Shown: positions 29,210 through 43,469, counted from the first letter of the stretch. The stretch: DNA of 64,000 bases from Antitrichia curtipendula (GCA_951230915.1 OX579640.1:15024981-15088980); one strand, 5' to 3'. A program made the numbers and translations. Notes: generated by a model from the sequence alone, not told the origin.

Positions 29210-30172
29210 CCCTTGAAGTTCTTTGACAATTTTTCACAAAAAATGTCCAAGTCCACCATTTTCTAGTACATTGAAAATAATTGAAATGTATAAACACTTT
29301 TCAAACTTTCAACTATAAAAATTAGTATTAGGCCACTACAAGAATCCATAGAAAGTTTTTTAGACCATTTCACCATGTAGGTCGTGAGATTTATAACATT
29401 TTAGGTTAGAAGAAAATAAATTTTGGGCCTTGTTTAGCATGGTGAACTTAGTTTGGTTCCAATTTGTGGAGAAGGAAGCACTATCCAACTTTGGGAACTT
29501 AAGCCATTAGATTGGTAGTTATATTATTTATTTGCATACCAATTTACAAAGATAATAGAGGTTTCTAATATACACAAAAAATCATTCACTGTGAGGATGT
29601 CAAAGAAGCTACATAATTAAGATTTCAATTTTATTTAGAGAATTCATTTCTTAAAAGAATCAAAATTCCAACAATCAATACTATTTATTTATTTTAATCA
29701 ACTACAAAAAATTTGAATGGAGGTGGGGATCTCATAAATTTACACTAAAATTTGTACTAGTGATTCAAAAAAATTAGAAAGAAATTAAATTTTTTTTAAG
29801 ACTTCCATTTTAAATGCATTGAGTGAAAAAAAATTTCAACAAAAATTATTTTTCTATATTATTATGAAAATGTATAAAAAAAATTTAGTCCATTCAATTT
29901 CCTAGATTACAAAATATAAGCATTTAGAGTTAATGAAAAACATTCACAACTTACTTGATGCTTGATCTTTCTATTAGCGTTGACGAAATTGTTCCTAAAC
30001 TTTTGAGCCCCATAATTTGGGGTACCAGATTAGAAAATAAGTGATATCTTTAGAAAGCTAATAGAAATGTGATTCTCTAGTAATACTTTTATTTTTCTTT
30101 GCTTTCATATTACGTCATATGAATCTATCTAAGTTTTCAAAAAACTCCTCAAGAGTTGAAGAACTTTAGAGG
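29210..30172. mobile_element. piggyBac-like MITE, diverged family A
   Basis: This 963-bp element starts CCCTTGAAGTTCTTTGAC and ends GAACTTTAGAGG. TTAA follows at 30173-30176, while the left flank is GTAA. Interior blocks resemble family A (caccatgtaggtcgtgagat; ctccataact-like parts are weaker). It has no coding frame. Confidence 0.68.
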
Positions 30173-30176
30173 TTAA

Positions 30177-31857
30177 AAGACACCCTCTATTGTATCATTT
30201 CAGAAAATCATTGCATGTCCTATTAGCATTTAAAAAGATAATATTAAATATTAAAATAAAATAAAAAAAAATTGCAAGCCATGGGGGGTATCCTTCACTA
30301 ATGGTTGCTAATAGGAAATCTCAATATTTGGCTATATCTTGCTACATCTTGCTTCAAGTGTGAATTTGAAGAAATTTTTGTAACTTGCAAGAAATGAGGT
30401 GTCCATAAAGCATTCTTTTGCACTTCTATTCTCCTTTTAAAAGTATAGGTCTCCACAAGATATTTTTCATTTTATTCTCTTTTAAATGCAAGAAAAAAAC
30501 AAATCAAATCCCAAGTCAATTAGTATTTTTTGAAGTTTTATAGAATTAATTATAAATTTTTAAAGTGCAATCATTTTTTTTTACTTTCATTTAGATATTC
30601 TTTTTGACCATTTAAAATCAATTGGCCAAAGAGAAAAAAATTTCAATAATGTAATGATTGAGTAGCATTGTTGACTTGCAATATACTCATTATATGCAAC
30701 CAACTTGACCATTCAACATTGGAAACAACATTCTACTAATATAATTTACTATTTGCTTGTCTTAAGATTTACCATAATTGTCATGGTGGTTTGATTGGTT
30801 TGAACACAACACAAACAACACTATTAAGTAACCTTAATTTTTAGATATGTAATATCCACAACCATTTAGGTAGCCAAAAAAAAAATCCACAATCACTTAG
30901 ATAGACAAAAGAAAAAGGTATAGAACAAAAGAAGAGGCATTGACTCCCAAGCACTAAAAACAAAATCAATAAGATGTCACACATCTAGTGTAATAAATTC
31001 ACATGAAGGTATTAGTACCTATAATTGTTACAAATTGCAACTAAGCATATGAATACTATTTGATGTCAAGTTTATTTTTTATTGAATCATATTGGCAAGT
31101 GAAAGGGGATTCCAACATAGTTTTCAATGCATTAGTCAATATATTAACAAATTAAGATTTTTCGAAGTGCCAATGATAAATATACCATAAATCAATATTA
31201 TACTAGACAATAGATTTTAATGTTCAAACTTTGTAAATCCTCAAAATTGATTTTGTCATTTTTGTCAAGAATCTAAATATGACATATTTTGGCCATGATG
31301 GTTTTGGGTGTATTTTTTTCAAGTGGAAAATATTGTACTTGTGTGAAAACATTGAAACTTAGCATTGAGACTATCGCTAAGGTCAATCTTGGATTGTGAG
31401 GCAATAGAAGCCCTTTCCAACGATAAGGTCCAACAAACTGTACTTGAATTTAATAGACAATTTATTTTCATAGACAAAAAGAGATATATAATAACCCAAA
31501 ATTTGAAATCTTAGGATCTATAGTTGTCTTGCATCCACCCCTAAAATTTTCTTACATTAGAAGCTTACATTTATTTATTTTTATCATTCTAGATGAAAAA
31601 TACAATATTTATTTCATAGGATCTTAATCATTCTTTCATATAGAATAAATTCAAATTCAAATAAATTCAAATAATTTCCGTATGCGACATTCAACTTCTC
31701 AAAACACTATTTTTTTTCCAAGAAGATGCCTATGAATGATTGACAAGTTGGATGAGAAGTCAAATGAGAAGTTGCTAATCTCAAAGGACCAAATCATAGG
31801 CAAAACTATCCATTGAAAAAATGCGACGCATCTAGTTTCAATTACCTTCCTCCCTTA
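30177..31857. other. AT-rich intergenic DNA, nothing recognised
   Basis: No gene, RNA or element boundary was found in about 1.7 kb. Confidence 0.4.
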
Positions 31858-32150
31858 TTATAAATAAATAAAAGTTGTTGATTTAAAAATATAATTCCCC
31901 TCCCCTCCCTCTGACACCATTGATCTTAAAAAATAAGAATTACAGATATGGATACGGATATGGGAACATTTTGAGATACGATATGAGATACAATACAATA
32001 CGGATATAAATATAGATACATACAAAAATATATGGATATGAAATATATAAGTCATTAATCCATATTGTTTGCCCAAACATGTTGGTTTAAAAAATATAAG
32101 TATGGTTAGAGGGGAGGGGGGTATTAAATAAAAAAATAACTACATAGAGG
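31858..32150 (-). repeat. C-rich block plus degenerate TATCC-type repeat, copy 2
   Basis: The minus strand shows the same block order as 1990-2300: a C-rich tract, aaaccaacat, acaatatgg, then a degenerate tatcc microsatellite. A second C-rich tract closes it near 31897-31912. Confidence 0.6.
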
Positions 32151-32759
32151 GGGAATTAATTTAGAATGAGCATTGTGCCTCACTATACGTTCAAGATACA
32201 CATACACAATCTTTTTTTTGTAAAAGACTTGTACTTTAGAGTTGATTGTAAAGGTCATCTCTAGTTGTAAATAGTGGTGTCACAGGAAGGTTTAACTAAG
32301 AACAATACACAAGAAACACATAACCAAATTCCATCAAATTCTATCAAATTGCATTGCACACACTTTATGATTATCTCTATTGAGTTTCTTTAGTTTCTAA
32401 AATGTACTCCAACTATAAATAGGACAATATGTGACCCTACTTAGTTTGCACTACCTCCTATAGCTATCATAAAAGATGCTTACCTACATGCCGGTTGGAA
32501 ATCCTCACTTGTAGTTGGACAAAAAACTGAAATTTGTGCAAATGACCTCTAGGTGTAAAGCAAAGTATCCCATTCCCATGACCTCCAAAGCGAGGCTCGC
32601 CCTTGGGACACACGCAATGGGACCATGAGAAAAAAAATTCTCCCCAAAGTTCAAAAGAGGGCCAGAGCGGCAGCTCAAGAGCCTTCCGTTTGAATGCCCC
32701 ACCAAATCCAATAATATGTCAGAAAATCAAAAGTCAGAGTGGCTAGAGAACCAACATCC
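32151..32759. other. Intergenic DNA leading into a GC-rich island
   Basis: Nothing was recognised. GC content rises from about 32500 towards the CSP gene. Confidence 0.4.
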
Positions 32760-33778
<1,019 letters not shown>

Positions 33779-34335
33779 ACGGCGTTAGTGGAGGGTTTGA
33801 TGGGCTGGTATTTTTCTGAGACGAGAGATGAGATGTCCTCTTTGAAGAAGGATGGTGGGAGGGCAGCCCTGGACTCAACAGTGGTGACCGCGTGCCGAGT
33901 GTGTCGGTCCCCGCGTGCCGGTGGTGTAATTTGTGGCAGACAGGAGGGTGTTGTGCTCCGTTGAGTCTTTGTTTTTGAATGGCTTTTCTTCTTCGGGTTG
34001 CGGTCTTCTCATGGATGTGGCGAGGGTTTATCGTCTGCACTGAGTCCTGCAGCAGAGTTGCGGGTGTGATGTATTATCCAGAAGCTTTTATGAGTTCTGT
34101 AATTTTTTTGTTGTGTGGATGGCGAGCGTCTTTGCCGCATTGTGATGGCGGTGGTATGACTCCTGTTGGAAGGATAGTTTTAGGGCTGGTCTGGTTGATT
34201 AGTCCGAGAGCTCTTGCGCCGCGTTGGAGGAGGGTCTGCAGGTGCGGGCAGGCCGAGGAGTTGGAGGGTTTATGTCGTGTCAGGGGTTTGAGAGTAAGCC
34301 GGAGCGTTACGTTTGTCAAGTCAATCTGAAGCTTG
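33779..34335 (+). other. CSP 3' UTR and GC-rich 3' flank
   Basis: The GC-rich island continues about 550 bp past the stop codon without another recognisable gene. Frames here lack domains. Part of it is probably the 3' UTR. Confidence 0.45.
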
Positions 34336-35436
34336 GTTTGCTGATTGAAAGCCCTATGAAATGCAATACAAACTCAGGAAGGTAATCTTTCGAGTAGACA
34401 ATTTTTTTCCCACACATCGTGAGTGTCAAGTTTTGTTCATGTTTGAGATGGGATTGATTGTGTACAGTGCAGCTGTTTTTTGTGGATAGTGTTTTGCCGT
34501 TACTGTTTTCGTTTTTCGATTCGGATCTATTTGTCTTCTGGGTTTATCCGGGAGGTCTGGGCGACTCCGCATTGTTGGACGCCTTCGGGGTCTGTTTGCG
34601 TCTGTGAATCTTGCATCGGTTTATGTTTGTGGCTTTTCTACTACAATTTATTTCATGGCTCCTAAATCCTTTTCGAGTCCACTGTCTGTACGTAGCATGT
34701 CGTCGTCATGTATTTCTCTTGTGATGTCCAATGCCGAACTCTCGAGTGATGAACGAGTTCTGTTGACGTTCGAATTCTTAATGTTGCATCCTTGTAGGGT
34801 ATGTGATTTTTACTGGAAATCGGGGAAGTTGAAAATCTGATTCTGTATTTGTGGTTGTGTCTAGCACCAATTCATATTACTCTAGGTGTTCAATTCTCTG
34901 CAGGCAATACGGTAGTCTGGTGAAATGGAGGACTCCAAGCTTCCTTACAACATAACAGTTGTTTTCTGTAGAATACAGAGGAGTCTTGTACAGTAAACAA
35001 AATATCATCTAGAGGTTTAGAGACCTTTTTTTATCCACGAAGATATCTTTCTGGACACAATAATTCTGTGAAACCTTCATTTCTGTCTGTCTTCTACAAT
35101 CTTTGGAGTAGTCTGCCTATCATTTAGAGCAGCACGCACGTACTCATGATGTCTTCTGGGAAGTTCAAAATCTTTACAAGGATTGATGTGGAATTAGAAC
35201 TTGCGATTGCGTTCTTTGAAATTCCGCAAGTAGTAAGTGCAAGGACAGAGACAAAAGTTTTCAATGACTTGGATCTTGAATGATTGGAATAGACTACTTA
35301 GGGTGGACTTCGAATTGCCGGTGAAGTCTGCGGACTTCGAAGTTTTTTGGAGTCTCGTGTTGCCTTCGTTGACACTAGTATGCCCTGTGCCGTTGCCACA
35401 GACAAAATATGACACATATGCCGTTATGACACATAG
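34336..35436. other. Intergenic DNA of intermediate composition
   Basis: It is less AT-rich than the transposon areas and may be the further CSP flank. No gene was recognised, and short frames at 34480-34840 have no domain. Confidence 0.4.
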
Positions 35437-35440
35437 TTAA

Positions 35441-36231
35441 GCCCTAAATGCCCGAGGCACCAAATTTTGAAGTCGAATAAAGTCTAAGCAAGTCGCTATG
35501 TTTAGTAGTTTATATTCTCGAAAATTTGTTTTTAAGTTCAGTTTTAGCATCAAAAATCCAATTTTAAAAATGTTTGATTATCATTTTTCTATTCAAGGTT
35601 TTGTGCAAGGGTGTGTATTGCAATCTGACTTTCTGTAGTGTTGAGGGCTCTTGGAAATAAGCGTTGGGTACATTAGATTTTGGAAAAAAAATCACATTAG
35701 AAATTCATTTAAAAAAATTGTAAAATATATTTAAAATTTTTTAAAATTGATTGTGGTTATGCATGTTAGTTCTTTCTGTTCATATTTTTTTGGTGATCAA
35801 ATTCTTAGAATTGACACGAGAAAAGAGGATTGGAAGATTTCAAATTACTTTTTGCAGTTATGATCAAACAATACAGTTATATTTTAAATTAAATTGATAC
35901 TCCTGTCTCAAAACGATTGTCCACAATTTTGTTGATATTTTTTGAGCCAATTTCATTGAGCATATAGTAGTGAAAAATATAATTAAGAAAGGTTCTAATT
36001 TTTATATGACTACAATCAATGAAGAACATTGCATGTGTTTATTACAACCAAAATAAACTTAGCCACAAAGAAACATTTTTTTGGCTTACTCAAAACAATG
36101 TTAAAAGAATATGACATTGAAAGTAAAGAATCATTTGAGGATGGAGGAAGTACAATTTATCTAATGTTGGCTTTTTGTTCAATTTAGAGCAAATTCTTAC
36201 AAGTTCAAAAAAGGCTTTGGGCATTTAGGGA
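35441..36231. mobile_element. piggyBac-like MITE, family C
   Basis: It starts GCCCTAAATGCCCGAGGCACC-like text after TTAA (35437-35440) and ends GGCTTTGGGCATTTAGGGA before TTAT. Inner text (caaaattt..aagtc, catcaaaaatccaattt, cacattagaaattcattt) matches 22000-22656 in order. Length 791 bp, no coding frame. Confidence 0.8.
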
Positions 36232-36418
36232 TTATATGAAATATTTAATCTATAAAAGCTTTGAATTTTAATATCCTTTATGCACGATAGAGTACAAGTG
36301 CAAGGACGTTGTTTCAAGGACTTTGTTGATATGAATAGAGAGCTTTATGCATGAAGGATTGCAAGGGCTTTGTTGTGGTATGAGAAGAAGCATTCTAGAT
36401 ACCTATAGAAAGTCATAA

Positions 36419-39400
36419 CCCCTAAATGCCCAAGGCACCAAAATATGGTGTTTGGAAAAGTTTGAGAGTATGTTGAAGCTAGGCATTTTGATATTTTTTC
36501 AATCTTTCTCATGGAGAACATGCGGAGTGAAGTCTACTTCGATGTCCAAGTTAAATTCATTGCATTCAAATTTCGATTTTTTGTAATAGAAGCTCAATTG
36601 CAACTATGTCCACTAGACATTGAAAAGTAGTCTTCATTTGCCTATGACATGCTGCTGTATCAATGAAGTGTCAAATAATGGAAGAGCAGATCGAAAACAA
36701 AGGTGGGCGATCAAATGTAAGGTTCTAGTCTAACAAAAGCGAGAGTCCTAAACATAGTTGAAGTTGGTCCAATGAAAAGTACTTAGGATATGCTTCACCT
36801 AAACATGAAGTGCAAGTTGTAGGGCAACGGTTGTCCACCTAAATTTTCTCCAACTCTTAGGGTTTAGTAGATAAACCTTGCATCTAATATAAAGCAAGGC
36901 ATGCATAGAAGGCTTACGAAGCAAAATGTCAAGACCTAAATATGCAAGAGTAGTGGAGAGATGGGCCAGATTTTAGCAAGAAGCTAGTGAGAGCCAGATT
37001 CTAGAAATTCTAAGTTTTTGTGTAGCACCCATTTGAGAAAGCTTCCGTCACCAATAAATTGTTGTCCATTTCTTGAGTAGCCTAGTCCATCTGCACATTG
37101 CTAATTTTTTTGTTAGATGGAAGCCATTCTTGGTGGGGGTGGCAGACATGTAAAGGATTACGGTGCAAGGTTTGGTGTTGCAATTAACAAGGAGCTATAG
37201 CAGATTGTGTGGCTCAATCAAAATGGTGGACATGGACTACAATGCAACACAAAGATAGAAAAAGAACATCCCAAGTTAGAAAAAGAAGACGGAGAATTCA
37301 AGTCTTACAATGAAGACCATGAAGGGAAGCGCTTCTGGTCGTTTAGCACTTCCCCTCATGCACGAAATTAGAGTTATCACGTTGAAGAAGAGACAAGAAC
37401 TTGCGGTAGAGAAGAAAATTTCATAGAAAGTAACCGTGAAGTGCAGCTATTGGATTCTAATGGAATACGACATAAACCTTACAAGTTGATAATAGTGGAA
37501 GGTATGAGGTTTCTTTATCTTCCCCAAGTAAAGGATAAGCTCAAAAAGAAGAAATACTTATGACACTCGCATCTTGTATAGGAGCAACGATGAGCAATGG
37601 ATGAAGAAGACAAGATTAGTAGAAGTAGCAGCTTCAATTTTAGCCAAAGACAACCAATATACAGACATCAGCCCTACAACAAGGTCCCGTAATTGATGCA
37701 TCACCTACATTCACTGGCTAGAGGGAGGAAGAAGAAAACGCTGCTATTATCGCCGCCATCGCCATTAATTTCTGTAGTGAACGAGAACTTGAGAGCAACC
37801 GCAACATCAACAAGAAAGAAAGTCGGCATGAGGAAGGAAGGAACGACCACATACAAGGCAACTCGTACAAATAAGGCCAATACATCTGCACATTGATGGG
37901 CGAATAAGGGAGCTAGAGTGTGATACAACAAAAAGATGGAGTTGCTATAGGCGAAATTGAACTAGGGAGCGGGGCGGTAGCAGAGACGGCACCCAAGACT
38001 AGAGTGGAGCAAAGGCGGCGGAAATCAAAAGAGCGGAGGTACTAACCTTCAATAAACAAAAAGCGGAGACGGAGATAGTAGGAGCAAAGGCAACTTCATG
38101 TAAGGAAACAGGAGTGGGAGTAGAGGCGGCATCGATAGTGGGAACAGGAACACAGGTGGCAAACTTTGATGGAACGCAAGTAAAGGAGCAGTTGGAGGTT
38201 CTAAAGGCGGCAATTACACAATAGATAAGAAGAAGCATATTTTTAATGTCTGGGGGCTCAAAAAACCCTAGAATGAAGCGCCCTACCCCTGCCAACGGCT
38301 CTTCCATCCTAGTTCGGGTAAGCCTTGCTTGGCTAAACTAGAGATTTAGGGATACTAATTTGAAATTCACTAAGAATCTAGGGGTATGCATGTCTTTGTA
38401 TTTATATGCCAACACTCAAAATGTCTAGTACATTATCAAATTAGGTAGAAGAATTAATATAAAGAAAGTTCTATTGGATTCTTTGGAATTCATCTTAAGA
38501 AATGAAGATGGTTTGGATCTAGGTTTGGGTCATCGTACTATAGGCATTACTATAGAAAATACAAATAGTGGGCATGTTGATTTCTTAGAGAGGGATGATG
38601 CTGAGTGTAGAGGAAACTCCAATAAGGATTTGAGCAGTAGGATGGATGAGTTGCCCCTCATGACCATTGTAGAGAAAGGAAAAAATCTAAAGGAACTTGG
38701 AATCAAATAATTATTTCATGATGAAACATGGACAAAATAATATAACACTTATGACCAACTTCCTAAATTTTTTTGTGGTCCTTTCCCTGATCTTGTCCAA
38801 TTTTTTGGTCATTCCCTTTTTCTTGAGCAGTTCTGTTTCCAATTTTGGCAAGAGTGAACTCTAAAAAGAATAGCTAGAGAAATTATTCATTACGCTAAAA
38901 CTAAATGGGACAAAGATACTAAAAGGAAAGGTCACTAGAAGAGATGAGAGGGGGGAAAGAGTGGTATGATGTCACTACAACAAAGTTATAAGCATACATG
39001 GCAATTAATCTATATATAGGCATAAAATGCTTACCAAATATGAGAGCATACTGGCAAACATCCTCCCTATTTTTTTGGTGTCCTACCATCTCTTCTATTA
39101 TGAGTAGAAATCAATATGAAATCATAACCTAGTGTTTATACATCACAGACCCTAAGAAAATAGTGAGTACACCTAATATTCTAGAATATGATAAATTGTG
39201 GAAAATTAGATAGTTGTTGGATGATCTAAGGGATATTTTTAGGTCTTCTTGGAATTGTAGTAAATACATAACAATTGATGAAATGATGATTATGTACAAG
39301 GGAAAGTTCAATATTTGCCTTCTAAACTTGTGAAACGGGGAATTAAAATTTAGTGCTAAACAAATTCAGTGACAAAATATGTGTCTAACTTTAATGTTTA

Positions 39401-40951
39401 TTAGAAGGGGGGAAAACAATTATGAAAAATTGAAAGGTTCTAAGGAAGGTGATCCAAAGCAAGGCAAATTTGTTGTCTTACATTTGGTTAGGGTTTTAGA
39501 AAAAAGAAGGTATGCGATCCTCATGGACAATTTTTTTATCAGTGGAATTGTTCATTGAGTTGAGGGTTTTAGGGTTGAATGCAACTAGAACAGTGAGGTC
39601 CAATAGAATTAGGCTACCATCTTCCCACATTAACAAGAAGACCTTGAAGAAGAGTGCACATGGCATCATATTAAGCATTATATTTTGGAAAATGCATCCC
39701 TCAAGAAAGATTTCCTCAGTGGTTTGGATTGATAAAAGACCGGTAGTGTTATTATTAACCCATGCCCTTCCTGTGCCTGCCATTGGAACAAAAATGACCA
39801 TTCTTCGTCAACAAGGCATTGAGAGAGTTGATGTTGACACATCGCTGGTGCATTTGAAACACACGACATATATGTGAGAAGTGGATGTGACAAATTAGCT
39901 TTGAAGTACTTATACATGCCAGATTTGTACACACAAATGGTGACACTGGCTTTTGTTTTTCTTGTTGAATACCACTTGTGTGAACATGTGGATATTGTAT
40001 AAACAAGAATGTAGTTGGAGGGGGGTGATTTGGAATACACACCTTGATTATCAGATGGCAATAGCATCCATATTGCAAACATGGTACTTGTGCATGAAGG
40101 GATCTTCATCATGTAGGGTCCCTCCAACTTTTTGTTTTACGGGTTGGCAAAGAGCACTTAAAAGATGAATTGTCAGCATTGTAGTAAAAGATGCACTAAT
40201 ATGTGCCATATGTGCAGAGAGGTTTACTTTTGCCTTGGTGATTGTTGTTTTTAATTTCACGAGGTCTTTTACAAGTGATAGCATGCATGTGAGGTATGAT
40301 ATAGTGTACCTCATAGAATTTGCATATTGAACAGTGCATACTTTAGGGAAAAATTATGTGTTTCATTTTAAAGATTCCATGGTTGGTATTTATGTCATTT
40401 ACTTTGTCTTCTATGAGATTCACATATCCCTTTAGGTGGATGTGGGCATGAGGTCATTTAGGTGGTAGGAGAGATGTCTTTGACATTGAAGTGGGAGTCG
40501 TTGTAAATTTTTTGTGCTTGTGATGTGGTATACAATGGTGTACAGTTCATTTACGAAATTTTCAGTCAATTTTCACTAAAATGTTCAACAACTTTAGGAA
40601 GCTCTAGCATGTTCAAAAATTAACCGATTTTGAAACCGCAAATTGCACTAGAATTGCAATGAAGTGTACTTCAACTTATAAGTAAAAAATGAATAATTTA
40701 AAATAATACAACAATTTGGATTCTTTTTATGGATAGTTGCAAGAAACACATGTCCTATTCTTTGTCCCCTTGCCCTTGGACGGGTACTTTTTGGTTCATA
40801 ACTTTTGCATACTTTGTTCAATTGGCGTGAAATTTAGAATGAAGGTAGTTACAAAAGTTTCAAACATTCTGTAATATTTTGAATATTTTAAAAATTAGTT
40901 TAATATTTTTAAGCTGCCCACAATTGGATGTCTACCTTGGGCATTTTGGGA
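36419..40951 (+). mobile_element. 4.5-kb piggyBac element of family C carrying a transposase relic
   Basis: The left end CCCCTAAATGCCCAAGGCAC at 36419 and the right end, whose complement reads TCCCAAAATGCCCAAGGT, form inverted termini of about 17 bp with two mismatches. They are of the same type as the family C MITEs. Between them lies a plus-strand piggyBac transposase relic (38246-40290). Flanking tetranucleotides are ATAA and TTTT, so the TTAA pair has decayed or the true end is slightly different. The left 1.8 kb shows no transposase text; a GC-richer part at about 37680-38250 may be captured DNA. Confidence 0.75.
38246..40290 (+). pseudogene. piggyBac transposase relic (DDE_Tnp_1_7 type)
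   Basis: piggyBac transposases cut at TTAA and leave no scar on excision. The relic reads through most of the family's length in shifting frames. A possible start is ATG at 38246 (MSGGSKNP), with further N-terminal text at 38474-38710. About 38940-39130 gives YWQTSSLFFW and SIMSRNQYEII. About 39265-39300 gives the first catalytic region ITIDEMMIMYKGKFN. About 39515-39540 gives the second, LMDNFF. ORF 39512-39877 holds TVRSNRIRLPS, SSVVWIDKRPVVLL and the region before the third acidic position. ORF 39953-40168 holds FFLLNTTCVNMWILYK, and a cysteine-rich end with HCSKRC, CHMC and CLGDCCF follows to about 40270. These blocks are in the order known for piggyBac, including the C-terminal cysteine-rich domain. 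Many stops and frameshifts show it is inactive. Confidence 0.87.
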
Positions 40952-41963
40952 TTTTAGTCCTATTTTTGACCCAAAAATATGAATTGGAAGCGACAAATTG
41001 GACATGAGGGAGGTTTAGAGTCCTTCCAAGGACTGATGAAGAAATTTTGTGATAAAAATAATACTAGAGTTGCTCACAGGGGCTCAATGTGACCATCCTT
41101 TGCATAGAAGTCCTAGAGAGGAAAAAAAAAATTCTAAGAATTTTTTTGGTGCAATGAGAGGCTTTCGTTGTCAATAAAAATGGCTTTTTTATGGGGAGTT
41201 TTTTGAATTTTTTTTCCATTTTTTAAATGAAAAGGGACACACACCTTTTTTTCTGCTATTTTTTGGCATTTTCGGACAATAGTACCTTTGATAGTATCCT
41301 ACAACAGTCCACAATACTACTGAGTATTTGTAAGTGCTCCGCAATGGGACCTCATTCTCGTACGCCACCCTACTTTAATGCGCTTATTGTTGTACCCACC
41401 ACCTGTCGAAATTGTAGCCTGACTGAAATTTGAAACCGACAATGGAGATTTCCGCTGTAGCGTAGTACTTGTAGTATCAATAGTACTGCCATTCCTATGC
41501 CCCGAAAACGCATTTTTGGCCAAGAACCGTGAAGTGTTTCTTGCAACTACCATTTTACACTATCTACCGTTTCATAGAGAACCTTTGGAGGATTGTCAAA
41601 GATTTTTTGCATTTGGGTGAAGAACAAGCAAGAAATCATACAAGAAATTCAAGTGGTATGGAAATAAATATCTTTAAAGCAATCTTGAAGGTTCATTTTT
41701 TATATGTACCATTGAATACAAGTTGTAATTTTCACAAATGTTGGCAACACTAGATGGTACATAGTGTATAGAAAACATCAAATTCTTTGTATGATTTTCA
41801 ATCACATATGTGTGTTTGCATTGATGATGAAGTAGACTTCAATGAGATTGTAAAACAATTCAAAATTCAAAAGTCCATTCATTTTTTAGTGCACACAGGT
41901 CTCTTAAATTTCTCCTAATCTTAGGAGGATCCCAAAAATTCGTAAATGAACTGTACCCCACTA
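40535..41963. mobile_element. Inverted-repeat element, type unknown, overlapping the piggyBac end
   Basis: GTACAGTTCATTTACGAA near 40535 recurs as its complement near 41945-41963, giving inverted ends of about 18-20 bp with one more imperfect stretch inside. The span includes the right end of the 4.5-kb piggyBac element (40951), so the two overlap and their order of insertion is unclear. A second imperfect inverted pair (tttggcattttcgg near 41260 and ccgaaaacgcatttttggcc near 41502) is nested within. No coding frame was recognised. Confidence 0.5.
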
Positions 41964-42711
41964 TATAAGGGTATTCCAAATTTGTCATAACTTTCATAAA
42001 ATTATTCATTATTTGTTTTGTGCTAGTGAAATAAAGTAGTAAAGTTTCATGTCAATGATGGTGAGAGTTGTACACCCTAATACCACCGATTTCATCAAAT
42101 TAGAGTTGAGCTAGAATTTCAAACAAATTTCAACGGATTACTGTCCAAATCAACAGAAAAATAACCCAAATCAACAAAAAAAAAAAAAAAAAATTTCAAA
42201 TAGTGGCTAGGTGGTTACCAAAGTTGTGTAACCAACTGAATTTGAACAAGGTCAATGTTGAGTATAAAAGCTTAATATGAGTGCATGTGCTTAGCATTTG
42301 CTTCATCCCAGCAACTGTAATCAAATCAATAGAAAATCAGTTGGAATGGCATGTAGTGAATAGGGGTCTAATATAGTTGAGAATAATGCCAACAACAATT
42401 AGACTTAGTTGTTTGGTGTATTTCATAAGGCCATTATGCTGACAGCTCAACTTGTGCCAACTGTCCAGTTGATATAGTTTTTGGTATTTGGACTACACTG
42501 TTGCAGGGGACGTTCACAAAGGTGTTGGATTATTGGGAACTCTTTGGGGAACTCTGAGGTGGATCATGGGTCTAGTGGAACCCATTTTCAAAGTTGGGTA
42601 GTAGCTCCCTTAGGTAGTAAAGGCCTTGAATCATCAAAAATAAAGATCAAAGAACATCCAGATGTGTTTTTCGTATGATTTCAATTACAATGTAGTTGTT
42701 ATGACATTTGG
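41964..42711. other. Intergenic DNA before the large hAT element
   Basis: It contains an A-run near 42175-42193 and no recognised gene. Its last 8 bp (ACATTTGG) are the left target duplication of the hAT element. Confidence 0.45.
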
Positions 42712-42719
42712 CAGGGTTG

Positions 42720-43110
42720 TCATAGTAGACGGACGTCCGGTTTGCCCGTCCGATGTGGTCAACACTAAGTTGACTTTCTTCCATTAAAAAAACAGGTGAT
42801 GTGGTTGCCACTTTGACGTCACCTGGCTGCCAAGTAGGATCCAGGGTGCAGACGTCACCCATAGGGGCGTGGACTTTAGACAAGGTACGGACGTAATCTT
42901 GCCAGGGCACATACGGAAGTCAGGGCGCGGACTTCTGGTCAGGGCGTAGACGATTGGACATGGCACGGTCGACTAGACAGGGCGCGAACGACTAGACAAG
43001 GCGCGGACGTAGGGGTGCGAACGATTGGACAAGGCGCAGACACAGGGGCACGAACGACTTGGCAGGGCGCGGACTCAGGAGTGCGGACGACTAGGCACAA
43101 ACGTTGAGCA
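42720..43110 (-). repeat. GC-rich subterminal minisatellite, left arm of the large hAT element
   Basis: Degenerate units of about 18-22 bp of the type ggcgcggacgactagacagg are repeated many times. The DNA is GC- and CpG-rich against an AT-rich core. hAT transposases bind subterminal repeats, so a binding or length-variable role is plausible. Confidence 0.75.
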
Positions 43111-43469
43111 GGACAACAAGGGGGAGTGAAATTTAGCTTCAACATTTGAAGTTGGCATGGGATTCTTCCTTCCTATGGAGAGGGGGAACCCATTAATGCA
43201 GCCAGCCCTTCATTTGATTTCGGGGAATATCTGCAAGTCAATGGCTGCATTAAGAGGTCCAACAACTTTTTGAGTTCAAAGACAATTCATGGAAGGTTGT
43301 GGCTCCTTTCTTGTGCCGCACTTGTTCTTCTTGGCTTCCCCAAAGACTTGAGAACTAGTCCCCACCCAAAAAAAAAGGAAATTTCAGAAAATGAAAATTA
43401 ACTTGCACACTTCAAGAAAAAAAATTTGAAATTAGACATTAGAAGTTTTTGGATTTATAACAAAAGACA

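Noticed and set aside
38474..40290. Functional, spliced piggyBac-derived (domesticated) gene
   Set aside because: Stops and frameshifts lie within catalytic blocks, and no consistent GT-AG introns would repair them.
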